A stretch of 64,000 nt of DNA from Planctomycetota bacterium (GTDB taxonomy: Bacteria > Planctomycetota > UBA1135 > GCA-002686595). Positions 8,572 to 16,998 of this stretch are shown in pieces; within the stretch, counting starts at the first letter, position 1, and the number at the start of each line of letters is the position of its first letter. The notes under the pieces are model-generated. The model saw nothing but the letters and a program-made list of their open reading frames with translations, searched no databases and was not told where the DNA came from. The stretch is from contig JADJQU010000010.1 of assembly GCA_016712565.1 (NCBI GenBank), forward strand, positions 124,001 to 188,000, given 5' to 3'. The translations under genes and the position numbers were made by a program.

Positions 8572-9366
8572 CTACCTCAGGGCGCGTTGGGCGCGCTCGT
8601 AGAATGCGCTCGCGGTTCGCGCGAGGTCAAGGGCCGGCCATTCGGCCAGCCTCCGGAAAGCGTGGGCGGCCTCGCTCTCGGGACTGGAGACCACCACCGG
8701 GGCGCGGAGTTCCACCGAACGCCCCACCGCATGGTCGGCCGGAACGTGGCCCAGGAGCTCGGGCTGGCTGCCCAGGAACTTCTGGGAGGCGTTGCGGAAG
8801 CGGGTCCAGGCCGATTCCGCCGCCAGGGAATCCGGCACCCGGTTGATCAGCATGCCGACCCGGATGTAGGGGTTGACCGACAGCGCCCGCTTGTAGAGGG
8901 CGTAGCCGTCCGAAAGTCCCGTGACCTCGTGGCTGGTGACCAAGAGCAGGGTGCTGGTGGCCGCCAGATGGGCGACGGTGCCGTAGCCGAGGCCCGCGCC
9001 GTGGTCGATCACGATCAGGTCGAAGGCGTCCTCCAGGGCACGCAGGCTCTTGAACAGCCGTTCCAGTTCCCGGCGGGTCGGGTTGGTCAGCGTGTGACGT
9101 CCGACGCCCCCGGAAAGCAGCTTCAGCCCGTTGGGGCCCTCCACCAGGGCGTCGAAGGGATCCACGGACCCCTCCATGACGTGACCCAGGTCGTATTGGG
9201 GGGCAAGGCCCAGCAGCAGGTGCGCGTTGGCCAGCCCCGCGTCGAAGTCCACCAGCAGCACGCGCTCGCCCTTGCCGGCGCGCACGGTGGCCAGATTCGT
9301 GGACGTGATGCTCTTTCCGGTGCCACCCTTGCCGCTCGCGACGCAAATCACGCGCGCCGTGATCAC
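8572..9366 (-). CDS. MinD/FlhG-like ATPase
   Basis: 264 residues if started at the GTG at 9366. Deviant Walker A is SGKGGTGKS near the N-terminus, then VLLVDFDAGLANAHLLLG and DLIVIDHGAGLG, followed by TSHEVTGLSDGYALYK, which is FlhG/FleN-like. Family members control polar placement and number of flagella or other machines; no flagellar gene is present here. The start is uncertain: the GTG directly overlaps the stop of a 25-residue frame (GTGA). One extra C in the C5 run at 9367-9371 would fuse that peptide to the ATPase as an N-terminal extension. The frame is open up to 9867 but its translation looks random. Confidence 0.85.
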   Translation of the reverse strand: MITARVICVASGKGGTGKSITSTNLATVRAGKGERVLLVDFDAGLANAHLLLGLAPQYDLGHVMEGSVDPFDALVEGPNGLKLLSGGVGRHTLTNPTRRELERLFKSLRALEDAFDLIVIDHGAGLGYGTVAHLAATSTLLLVTSHEVTGLSDGYALYKRALSVNPYIRVGMLINRVPDSLAAESAWTRFRNASQKFLGSQPELLGHVPADHAVGRSVELRAPVVVSSPESEAAHAFRRLAEWPALDLARTASAFYERAQRALR

Positions 9367-9440
9367 GGGGGCTGCGCGGGCGCCGGAGTGCGCATCAGTC
9401 CGGCTCGTCGCAGGAAATCGAGGCGAGGGAAGTCGAGCAT
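9363..9440 (-). CDS. 25-residue leader ORF overlapping the MinD-like gene
   Basis: ATG at 9440 encodes MLDFPRLDFLRRAGLMRT and a short Pro/Ala tail, ending in a TGA that overlaps the GTG start of the MinD-like ATPase. The FLRRAGL segment is helical and amphipathic, unlike the random translations around it. Either it is a coupled leader peptide, or it is the true N-terminus of the ATPase separated by a one-base loss in a C run. I cannot decide between these from this sequence. Confidence 0.4.
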   Translation of the reverse strand: MLDFPRLDFLRRAGLMRTPAPAQPP

Positions 9441-10110
9441 GGTGTGAGGGCCGGCAGACTCTCCGGGTCCTGAGTCCGGGCGTCAAGCCCCCGCGCAGTC
9501 GCAATTCGGCAGGGATTCGCTTTTCGCGTCCCTTGGGCCCGCGCCGCGCGGGTCGGCCGTGGGCGTTCGCGCCGCCCGTTCGGCGGGAGGAGCGCCTCGC
9601 CCCTTGACAAGCCGGACCGGGGAGGGCCGCGATCGGGCGCTCTCGGGGACGAGGTGGTGCCGGCGAAGTTCGCCGCTCCACCGACGGGCCGGTTCCGGGG
9701 AGCCTGGAGAGAGGACGAACCAAGTCCGCGCGAACACGTGCCGGCGGCCTCGGGCCTCGCGGGCGAAGGGCGCCCGGCACGGAGGTTCGAGCGACGACTC
9801 CCGCGCGAGATCCGCCCGCGGGTTCAGCCCACGGAGCTGGAAGCCGAGAGCGGCGCGCGCTTCCCAAGCCCGCGGGTCACGGCCCACGGCGCAGGCGGCG
9901 CCGGAACAGGGGGCCCAAGTCCGGAGGTGCGCCGCGGCCGCCGCTGGCGCCCCGCGGCCGTCGAGCGCCCGATTCCGGGGGCCGGCGAGGGGCGGACGGG
10001 GCGGGGACGGAGTAGCGGCACGGATCGCCTCAAACTATTTACGGTACATAGCTTACGGCAGTATGCTGTCAAAATTGAACGATCCGGCCAGGCGCCCCCC
10101 CACAGTTGCG
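9441..10110. other. Divergent intergenic region with an AT-rich island
   Basis: About 670 bases between the minus-strand ATPase row and norR. Open frames upstream of norR translate to Arg/Pro/Gly-rich random sequence. Most of it is very GC-rich, but 10030-10080 is clearly AT-rich and contains a direct repeat and possible promoters for either strand. A minus-strand TTGACA lies at about 10065-10070. Confidence 0.6.
10039..10066. promoter_or_regulatory. Direct repeat in AT-rich island upstream of norR
   Basis: TTACGGTACATAGC at 10039-10052 is followed at once by TTACGGCAGTATGC at 10053-10066. Nine of 14 positions match and the first six are identical. On the plus strand TTTACG, 18 bases, TATGCT could be a promoter. 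The position between divergent units suggests an operator. It does not match the GT-N7-AC pattern I recall for NorR sites. Confidence 0.35.
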
Positions 10111-11667
10111 ATGACGACAACGCCCGTCTCCCTGGACAGCCTGCTGCCCATCGCCCTCGACATCACGGCTTCCTTGACGGGTGAGGACCGCTCCAGGCGT
10201 CTCGTGGCCGCCGTGATGCGCGCCCTGCCCTGCGACGCGGTGGCCCTGCTGCGCCTCGAAGGCTCGACGCTCGTCCCCGTGGCCGTGCTCGGGCTCGCGG
10301 CGGACGTGCTCGGCCGCCGCTTTCCGCGGGCGGAGCATCCGCGGCTCGACATTCTCTGCCGCAACGAGAAGCCGACGATCTTCCCTGCGGAGAGTTCCCT
10401 GCCCGATCCCTATGACGGCCTGGTGGAGGGCGCCCCCCACCTCGCCGTCCACGCGTGCCTGGGCTGCCCCCTTCGCGTCGAGGGCGAGCTGGTCGGAGTG
10501 CTCACGGCGGACGCCCTGCGCCCAGGGACCTTCGACGACGTGGATCCGCGCTTCCTGGCCCACCTGGCGGCCCTGGCGGCGGCGGCCCTGCGCACCAGCG
10601 ACCTGATCGAAACCCTGGAACGCCACGCAAGGCATCAGGGGCTGGTGGCCCAGGACCTGGTGCGCGACGTGCTGGCGCGCCGCGGCGGTTTCCTGCTGGG
10701 GAACAGCGCCGCCATGGACAGCCTGCGCCGGGAAGTGGAGCTGGTGGCGGGCTCCAACTTCCCGGTGCTCGTCACCGGGGAAACCGGCGTGGGCAAGGAA
10801 CTGGTGGTGCGCACGCTGCACGCCCAGTCGCCCCGGGCGGACGAAGCCCTGGTGTACGTCAATTGCGCCGCCCTGCCGGAATCGGTGGTGGAGAGCGAGC
10901 TCTTCGGACACACCCGCGGCGCGTTCACCGGCGCCACGGAGGCGCGACCGGGCAAGTTCCGCGTGGCCGAGGCCGCAACCCTGTTCCTGGACGAGATCGG
11001 CGAATTGCCGCTCTCCGTGCAGCCCAAGCTCCTGCGGGCCCTGCAGGAGGGCGAGATCCAGCCCGTGGGCAGCGATCACCCGCAACACGTCGACGTGCGC
11101 ATCCTGGCGGCCACGAATCGCGATCTGGAGGCCGAGGTGCGCGCGGGCCGATTCCGGGCGGACCTGCTGCACCGCCTGGACGTGTGCCGCATCCGCGTGC
11201 CGCCCCTGCGGGAGCACCCCCAGGACATCCCCCAGTTGTGCGGCCACTTCGGCGATCGCCTTCGCCGGCGCCTCGGCACGGGCCCGATCCGTTTCGAACC
11301 CGGGGCCCTGGCCGCCTTGGCCGCGGGCGCCTGGCCGGGCAACGTGCGCGAGTTGGAGAACGTGATCTCGCGCGCGGTGCTGCGGGCCCTGGGACGGTCC
11401 GGGGCCGGCGGAACCCTGATCGTGCGGGTGGACGATCTCGGTCCCCTGGAGTCCGGCGCGCGTCCCGAGGGCTCCACCCCGGCGGCCGTCGCGAACGCGA
11501 GCGCCGGCCCTCGGCCCACGCTGCGGGCGGCGGTGGAGGAATTCGAGCGCGCCCTGATCCGGCGCGAGCTGGAGGTGTCCGCCGGCAACTGGGCCGCCGC
11601 GGCCCGCGCCCTGGGCATGCACCGCAGCAACCTGCACCATCTGGCCAAGCGGCTGGGACTCACCTGA
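10111..11667 (+). CDS. norR: NorR-type sigma54-dependent regulator
   Basis: 518 residues in the NorR order: N-terminal GAF domain (about 1-180), AAA+ domain with Walker A GETGVGKE (223-230) and sigma54-contacting GAFTGA (270-275), then a Fis-type helix-turn-helix ending LAKRLGLT. The GAF domain keeps the segments around the iron ligands of E. coli NorR: LGRRFPRAEHPRL, LPDPYDGL and VHACLGCPL, so it probably senses nitric oxide through a mononuclear iron. No NO reductase, flavorubredoxin or hmp gene is in the window, and I see no convincing -24/-12 promoter nearby. I use the ATG at 10111; an in-frame ATG at 10063 would add 16 residues. It diverges from the ATPase row. Confidence 0.9.
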   Translation: MTTTPVSLDSLLPIALDITASLTGEDRSRRLVAAVMRALPCDAVALLRLEGSTLVPVAVLGLAADVLGRRFPRAEHPRLDILCRNEKPTIFPAESSLPDPYDGLVEGAPHLAVHACLGCPLRVEGELVGVLTADALRPGTFDDVDPRFLAHLAALAAAALRTSDLIETLERHARHQGLVAQDLVRDVLARRGGFLLGNSAAMDSLRREVELVAGSNFPVLVTGETGVGKELVVRTLHAQSPRADEALVYVNCAALPESVVESELFGHTRGAFTGATEARPGKFRVAEAATLFLDEIGELPLSVQPKLLRALQEGEIQPVGSDHPQHVDVRILAATNRDLEAEVRAGRFRADLLHRLDVCRIRVPPLREHPQDIPQLCGHFGDRLRRRLGTGPIRFEPGALAALAAGAWPGNVRELENVISRAVLRALGRSGAGGTLIVRVDDLGPLESGARPEGSTPAAVANASAGPRPTLRAAVEEFERALIRRELEVSAGNWAAAARALGMHRSNLHHLAKRLGLT

Positions 11668-11727
11668 CGGCCGTCGGGCAGGCCGCCCGGGGACCGGTTT
11701 TTCCTCCGGCCCCCCGAACCTTGACAC

Positions 11728-11733
11728 TACGAT
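11728..11733 (+). promoter_or_regulatory. Putative -10 element, leaderless type
   Basis: TACGAT lies 6 bases before the ATG at 11740. Transcription would begin at or next to the start codon, so the mRNA would be leaderless. No Shine-Dalgarno is present. Confidence 0.45.
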
Positions 11734-11739
11734 CCCGCG

Positions 11740-12759
11740 ATGGACGCCACGCCCGCGGGAGTCGGCCCCGAGCGGCGCGCTTCGCTGGGAGCGAAACTGC
11801 TGCTCCTCCAGGGAACCTTGCTCCTCTTGTTCGCGGCCTTGGAGTTCGGCACGCGCTGGGTCGAGCAGGGCACGCGCGACCGGCCGTTCACCGCCGAGGA
11901 TCCGTTCGTGAGCCCCTGGTTCCCGACCCGCGACTGGGCGCCGCCGCGCTACGACGGGGAGGGGCGCGCGCTCTTCCGCCATCGGGACGAGCCCGTGTCG
12001 ATCCAGAAGCCCGCGGGCGTGGTGCGCGTGATCGCCGTGGGCGGGTCCACCACGGCCAACAAGCGCGCCTTCGCCCTGGGGGGCATCGATTTCGCCCTGG
12101 CCCTGGAACGGCGCCTCGAGGCGGGGGGCGCGGCAGGCCGTTTCGAGGTGCTCAACGCCGGCGCCGAGTCCTTCTCCACGGCCCACATCCTGGTCAATCT
12201 GTTCCTGCGGCTCTTGGAGTTCGAGCCCGACGTCGTGGTGTGCATGGAGAACATCAACGACCTCTCGGCCAACTACTACGGTGCCGCGGTGCGCGGCGAC
12301 TACGGCAACAAGTACCTGGAGCCCGAGTTCATCGACCCGGCGCTGCAATCCGGCCGCACCTTGCACGGATTCCTGATGCGCTCGCGGGTCCTGCGGAACA
12401 TCCCCTGGCTCAGGCGCCTGGCGAAAACCCCGGAACACGCCGCGGACGACGTCTCCGCGGGACTGGCGCTTTTCCGCCGCAACCTGCGCGAGATCGCCCA
12501 CGTGTGCGAAGAGCGCGGTGCACGGCTCGTGCTGCTGAGCCAGCCCAACAACGGGGTCGAGGACGCTTCGTACTCGCAGGCGCAGTTCGCGCTCTACAAC
12601 CGCGAGATCGAGAGCGTGGCCCGCGAATGCGGCGTCCAATTCGTCGACATGTTCACGCTGTTCGGCCACGACCCGAAGTGGTTCGTGGATCCCGTGCACT
12701 ACACCCCCGCGGGCTGCGAGGAATTCGCGCGGATCCTGGCGGAACAAGTGCGCTTCTGA
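11740..12759 (+). CDS. Membrane-anchored SGNH/GDSL-type hydrolase
   Basis: 339 residues. A hydrophobic segment at about 17-36 (LGAKLLLLQGTLLLLFAALEF) anchors the protein, probably facing the cell envelope. The SGNH blocks are visible: VIAVGGSTT with the nucleophile Ser, an Asn-containing ENINDLSAN, and the C-terminal DPVHYTPAG with Asp and His of the triad. Members are esterases or acyltransferases acting on polysaccharides or lipids; the substrate is unknown. A related-fold protein lies at 42308-43606. No Shine-Dalgarno; a TACGAT hexamer lies 6 bases upstream. It converges with pyruvate kinase across only 14 bases. Confidence 0.82.
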   Translation: MDATPAGVGPERRASLGAKLLLLQGTLLLLFAALEFGTRWVEQGTRDRPFTAEDPFVSPWFPTRDWAPPRYDGEGRALFRHRDEPVSIQKPAGVVRVIAVGGSTTANKRAFALGGIDFALALERRLEAGGAAGRFEVLNAGAESFSTAHILVNLFLRLLEFEPDVVVCMENINDLSANYYGAAVRGDYGNKYLEPEFIDPALQSGRTLHGFLMRSRVLRNIPWLRRLAKTPEHAADDVSAGLALFRRNLREIAHVCEERGARLVLLSQPNNGVEDASYSQAQFALYNREIESVARECGVQFVDMFTLFGHDPKWFVDPVHYTPAGCEEFARILAEQVRF

Positions 12760-12773
12760 CCCGCAGCGTGCGC

Positions 12774-14249
12774 TCAGTGCATGCTGGTCATCTCGCCGAT
12801 GCGGTGCAGCTTCATCACGTTGGTGGAGCGCGAGACCCCCGGGGGAACCCCGGCCACGAAAATCACTTCCTCGCCCTGCAGCACGACTCCGCGCTCGAGC
12901 AGCAGCAACTGCGCCGCGTGCAGCATCTCCTCCAGGCTCGGTTCCTGCTTGCACAGCATCGGCGTCACGTGGGAGAGGATCGTCATGCCGTGCAGCGTGC
13001 GCTCGCTGGGCGTGAGCGCGATGATCTCGGCCTCGGCGCGGTAGCGCGAGAGCAGCCGCACGGTGTTGCCGCTCTCCGTGAAGCAGATGATCTTGCGGAT
13101 GCCCAAGGCCTCGGCCGCCTGGGCCGCGGCCAGGGCCGTGGCGTTGGAGAAGGTGGGCTCCGCGTCGCGGAAGCGCACGCGCGGCAGGTCGTGGTAGCGG
13201 CTGGAACTCTCGATCGCGCGCGAAATGCGCGACATGGCCTCCACCGCCTCCACCGGATGCTCGCCCACCGCGGTTTCGGCCGAGAGCATCAGGGCGTCGG
13301 TGCCGTCGAGCACGGCATTGGCCACGTCGGTGACCTCCGCGCGCGTGGGGCGCGAGCTGTGCACCATGGACTCCAGCATCTCGGTGGCCGTGATCGAGAA
13401 TTTCCCGGCCTTGAGGGCCTCGCTGATGATCTGCTTCTGGGCCAGGGGGAGCAGCTCCAGCTTGCACTCGACCCCCAGGTCGCCGCGGGCCACCATGACC
13501 CCGTCGGCGGCCTGCAGGATGCTCTTCAGGTTGGAGAGCGCGGCCTGCCGCTCGATCTTCGCCACCATCAACATGCCCGGCGCCAGCTGGCGGATGCGCT
13601 CGATCTCCTCGGCGCGGCTGACGAAGCTGATGCCCAGCATGTCCAGGCCGAGCTCCACCGCCAGCGAAATGTGCTGCTTGTCCTGCTCGGTGGGCAGGTC
13701 CACCGACAGCTGACTGTCCGGCAGGTGGACGCCCTTCTTGTCGCCGATGAGGCCCGCACGGCGCACGCGGGCGTGCACGAATCGGCCCTCGACCGTGGTG
13801 GTCACCAGCTCCGCCGCCGCATCCGCGAGCAGGATGCGATGGCCCGGCGCGACACCGGCGAGGAAACCGGCGATGTTCACCGGAATCACGTCGCCCACGG
13901 AGGCTTCGCTCTCCTCCAATCGCACTTCCTCGCCCGCCACGAGTTGGCGTGAGCCGCCGGTGGCCGGATCGAGCTTGCCCATGCGCATCTTGGGCCCTTG
14001 GATGTCCGCCAGGATGCCGATGGCGACGCGACGCTTGGCCGCGGCCTCGCGCAGCTTGGCCACGCGACGGCGGTGGTCCACCTCGTTGCCGTGGCTGAAG
14101 TTGAGGCGGCCGACGGACATGCCCGCATCGATCATCTCGCCGAAGCGGTCCTCGCAGGCAGGGCCCAGGGTGGCGACGATCTTGGTGGCGGCGGGCAACA
14201 CCTCGGTGCGCGAGGCGAAGCGATCGAGGTCGAGGTTGGGGCTCGGCAT
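12774..14249 (-). CDS. pyk: Pyruvate kinase, K+-independent type
   Basis: 491 residues, normal for the family. It converts phosphoenolpyruvate and ADP to pyruvate and ATP in glycolysis. Visible signatures are TKIVATLGPAC at the N-terminus, NFSHG, MVAKIER with the catalytic lysine, MVARGDLGVE, and TEMLESM with the substrate-binding Thr. The segment DIQGPKMR has Lys where K+-dependent enzymes have Glu (GPEIR), so this enzyme is predicted to work without potassium. I start at the ATG at 14249; the frame is open further, with an in-frame ATG at 14279, but that extension is Arg/Pro-rich. It diverges from the TonB-dependent receptor. Confidence 0.95.
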   Translation of the reverse strand: MPSPNLDLDRFASRTEVLPAATKIVATLGPACEDRFGEMIDAGMSVGRLNFSHGNEVDHRRRVAKLREAAAKRRVAIGILADIQGPKMRMGKLDPATGGSRQLVAGEEVRLEESEASVGDVIPVNIAGFLAGVAPGHRILLADAAAELVTTTVEGRFVHARVRRAGLIGDKKGVHLPDSQLSVDLPTEQDKQHISLAVELGLDMLGISFVSRAEEIERIRQLAPGMLMVAKIERQAALSNLKSILQAADGVMVARGDLGVECKLELLPLAQKQIISEALKAGKFSITATEMLESMVHSSRPTRAEVTDVANAVLDGTDALMLSAETAVGEHPVEAVEAMSRISRAIESSSRYHDLPRVRFRDAEPTFSNATALAAAQAAEALGIRKIICFTESGNTVRLLSRYRAEAEIIALTPSERTLHGMTILSHVTPMLCKQEPSLEEMLHAAQLLLLERGVVLQGEEVIFVAGVPPGVSRSTNVMKLHRIGEMTSMH

Positions 14250-14488
14250 GGGGGTCGCGCGGGGTGCGCGACCGGGCATGGTAGCCGCGGGAAGGGCACG
14301 GAGCGCAGGGCGAACTGCCCCGCCCCAGGGGGGGCCGGCGCCGGGGACCGTTCCTCGGCGCCGGCCTTGAACCGAGCGCGGGCGGCGGCGTTGGGGTGCC
14401 ATCGCCCAAGCCCCCGCGGTCCCCGCCGCGGCGTAGGACCCGCCCGCAGGCTTTGGTCGCCTCCCGCCAACCCCCTCGATCGGACCCC

Positions 14489-16633
14489 ATGCTGCCTGCC
14501 CTGATTTCCCCGGCGCTGCTCGCCCTGGCCATCACCCCGCAGTCCACCGTCCCGCCCGCGAGCGCGGCCCCGAAGACCGGGGCCCAGAACCAGGCGCCCG
14601 ACGGGAACCAGGCGCCCGAGGTGGGCGAGACCCTGGTCGAGGCGCCGCGCGCCAAGCGCACGGCCACGGCCAGCGGGATCTCCCACCAGACGATCGACGC
14701 GGAGGAACTCGCCGCCACCGGCGAACGCTCCCTGCCCCGGGCCCTGGCCCGCACCACGGGGCTCTTCGTGCAGGAGACCAACCTGGGCGGGGGCTCGCCG
14801 ATCCTGCGCGGCATGATCGGCAACCAGATCCTGATCGTGGTGGACGGCGTGCGGCTCAACGACGCCGCCACCCGCGGCGGCCCGAACCAGTCGCTCAACG
14901 GCATCGACATGGCCAGCGTCGAGCGCGTCGAGGTGATCCGCGGTCCCGCTTCGGTGCTCTACGGCTCGGATGCCCTGGGGGGCACGATCCTGATCTGGAC
15001 CAAGCACCGCGCCGCGGCGGTTCGCGGCTCCACCCAGGCGGGCCTGAGGGGCGAGCTGTTCGCCGAATATCAGTCGATGGTCACGGGTGCCAGCGGCGGA
15101 CTCGGGCTGTCCGTGGGCGGCGAGCGCGATGCGCTGCTCGGCATCGGCAGCCTGCATGATTGGAACGACCTCGAATCGGGCTCCGGGCCCGTGGACAACA
15201 CCGGCTACCACGGACTGGGCTGGTTCGGTGCCTATGAGCACGCCCTGGGACCCAAGCGCTGGTTCCGTGTGGCCGCCAGCCGCACGCGCGACTTCGAAGT
15301 GCCCCGCAGCGACCGCATGAACGTGGGCTTCGGCCAGACGAACCCCTCGGATGCCGAGAACTTCTTCATGCTGCAGGACCGCCAGCGCACGGTGCTGAGC
15401 TACACGGACGAGGAGTCGGGCTTCACCGACGCCATGCAGCTGCGGCTGTCCCTGCGCGAGTACGACGAGCAACGGCAGATTCGCCGCTTCAACAATGCCA
15501 CGCGCGCCCTGGAGCAGGATCAGACCACCACGGTGGGCCTGGGCGCGGACTGGCGCAAGGCGGTCGGCGACTCCCAGTTGTTCACCTTCGGCTTCGACGT
15601 CGACCACGACGACGTGGACTCCACCAAGGACAACCTGGACACCGGCACGGGCGTGATCACGCCCTCCACGGGGAACTTCGCGCCGGAGTCGCAGTATTGG
15701 TCGAGCGGCGTGTTCCTGCAGGACGAGATCTTCGCCTTCGACCCGCTCGACGTGACCGCGGGCGTGCGCTACTCGCACTTCCAGTTCTCCTTCGAGGACT
15801 TCACCACGGGCGACAAGGTGGACGCGGACTTCGACGCCCTGACCGGCAGCCTGGAGCTGGCGGCGGACCTGGCGCAGGGCGTGCGGATCTCGGGCACCCT
15901 GGCCCAGGCCTTCCGCGCGCCGAATCTCTCGGAGGTGGCGCGCAACGCCACGTTCGCGGGCGGCACGGAACTCGCGAACGCCGACCTCGATCCCGAGCAG
16001 TCGCTGTACCAGGAGCTGGCCCTGGACCTGTGGCGCGAGGGCTGGAACGCGTCGATCGGCGTGTACCACAACGCCGTCAGCGACGTGATCGGGCGCGTGC
16101 TGGTGAACGACCCGACGCCCGGCGTGCCCGGCGACGAGACCTATCGCCGCGAGAACACGGGCGACCTCGAGTACGTGGGCCTCGAACTGCGGGCACGGGC
16201 GCGCCTGGGCGGCAGCCGTTCACCCTACTACGCGGGCACGTCGCTGGAGTACACCCGCGGCGAGCAGGACGACAACATCCTCGGCCAGGATCCCGCCTCC
16301 AAGGTGCCGCCCCTGCACGGCTCGGTGTTCGCCGGTTGGGAAGACGCGGACCCCCTGGGGCTCCTCTCGCGCACCGAATTCTCGCTGCTCTGGGCCGACA
16401 GCCAGGACCGGCTTTCCCCCGCGGATCTCTCCGACCCGCGCGTGGACCCCAATGGAACCGACGGTTGGGTGACGCTCAACCTGGACTTCGGCGGGTCCCT
16501 GGGACCGGCGGCCCGCGGCACGCGCTGGCATGCGGGCGTGCACAACCTGCTCGACGAGTCCTACCGCATCCACGGCTCGGGCATCGACGCGCCGGGCATC
16601 AACGCCGTGGTGGGGTTCTCGGCCCAGTTCTGA
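14489..16633 (+). CDS. TonB-dependent outer-membrane receptor
   Basis: 714 residues. Signal peptide at about 1-27, a Pro/Gln-rich linker, then a plug domain at about 50-170 (ILIVVDGVRLNDAATRGG, VERVEVIRGPASVLYGSDALGG) and a 22-strand-type barrel with RISGTLAQAFRAPNLSE and a C-terminal strand ending VVGFSAQF with terminal Phe. It imports a scarce ligand with energy from TonB/ExbBD, none of which is encoded here. The ligand is unknown; the barrel's plug-proximal pattern resembles heme, vitamin B12 and siderophore receptors alike. I see no ligand-specific box and no regulatory site such as a Fur box or riboswitch upstream. Start is the ATG at 14489, which begins the signal peptide. Confidence 0.92.
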   Translation: MLPALISPALLALAITPQSTVPPASAAPKTGAQNQAPDGNQAPEVGETLVEAPRAKRTATASGISHQTIDAEELAATGERSLPRALARTTGLFVQETNLGGGSPILRGMIGNQILIVVDGVRLNDAATRGGPNQSLNGIDMASVERVEVIRGPASVLYGSDALGGTILIWTKHRAAAVRGSTQAGLRGELFAEYQSMVTGASGGLGLSVGGERDALLGIGSLHDWNDLESGSGPVDNTGYHGLGWFGAYEHALGPKRWFRVAASRTRDFEVPRSDRMNVGFGQTNPSDAENFFMLQDRQRTVLSYTDEESGFTDAMQLRLSLREYDEQRQIRRFNNATRALEQDQTTTVGLGADWRKAVGDSQLFTFGFDVDHDDVDSTKDNLDTGTGVITPSTGNFAPESQYWSSGVFLQDEIFAFDPLDVTAGVRYSHFQFSFEDFTTGDKVDADFDALTGSLELAADLAQGVRISGTLAQAFRAPNLSEVARNATFAGGTELANADLDPEQSLYQELALDLWREGWNASIGVYHNAVSDVIGRVLVNDPTPGVPGDETYRRENTGDLEYVGLELRARARLGGSRSPYYAGTSLEYTRGEQDDNILGQDPASKVPPLHGSVFAGWEDADPLGLLSRTEFSLLWADSQDRLSPADLSDPRVDPNGTDGWVTLNLDFGGSLGPAARGTRWHAGVHNLLDESYRIHGSGIDAPGINAVVGFSAQF

Positions 16634-16998
16634 GGCCGGGCAGCCGGTGCAGGGGGGCGCCGGCGCACGGGGGACAGGGGACGGGGGACGCTGGAAAAGG
16701 ACCGCGCCGGGCTGCGAAGTCCCGGCGCGGATGGTCGATCGCGTTGCTCCTGAGGACCACGTCAAGTCGCCCCCTGCGCGGGGCGGCGGGTCGCCAACAC
16801 GTTCGCCGCGCCCTCAGACGGAGTCCGGCCCGGGAAGGTTCGGTGAAAATCGAATCGAAATCCCGCGGCGGGGGTCGGTCGCAGGATTGGCACGCCCCCG
16901 GCGACCCGCTGCGCGGCGGCCCGGTGACCCGCCGCGCGGCGGCCCGGCGACGCGCCCCGCCGGTGACGACGGGGCGCCGGGGAGTGCCCAGGCGGGGC
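16634..16998. other. Convergent intergenic stretch
   Basis: 365 bases between the receptor and the frameshifted repeat protein. It holds the inverted repeat at 16702-16730 and a near-duplicate CGCGCGGCGGCCCGG motif at about 16913 and 16933. I see no gene. Confidence 0.6.
16702..16730. terminator. Perfect 10-bp inverted repeat, probable bidirectional terminator
   Basis: CCGCGCCGGG and CCCGGCGCGG flank a 9-base loop. It lies 69 bases after the receptor stop, between convergent genes. On the minus strand it is followed by TCCTTTTCC, so it fits a terminator for the minus-strand gene best; there is no T run on the plus strand. Confidence 0.6.

Noticed and set aside
10069..14910. 1613-residue minus-strand open frame
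   Set aside because: Covers norR, the SGNH gene and pyruvate kinase in other frames and has no consistent domain. The real coding frames have clear motifs.
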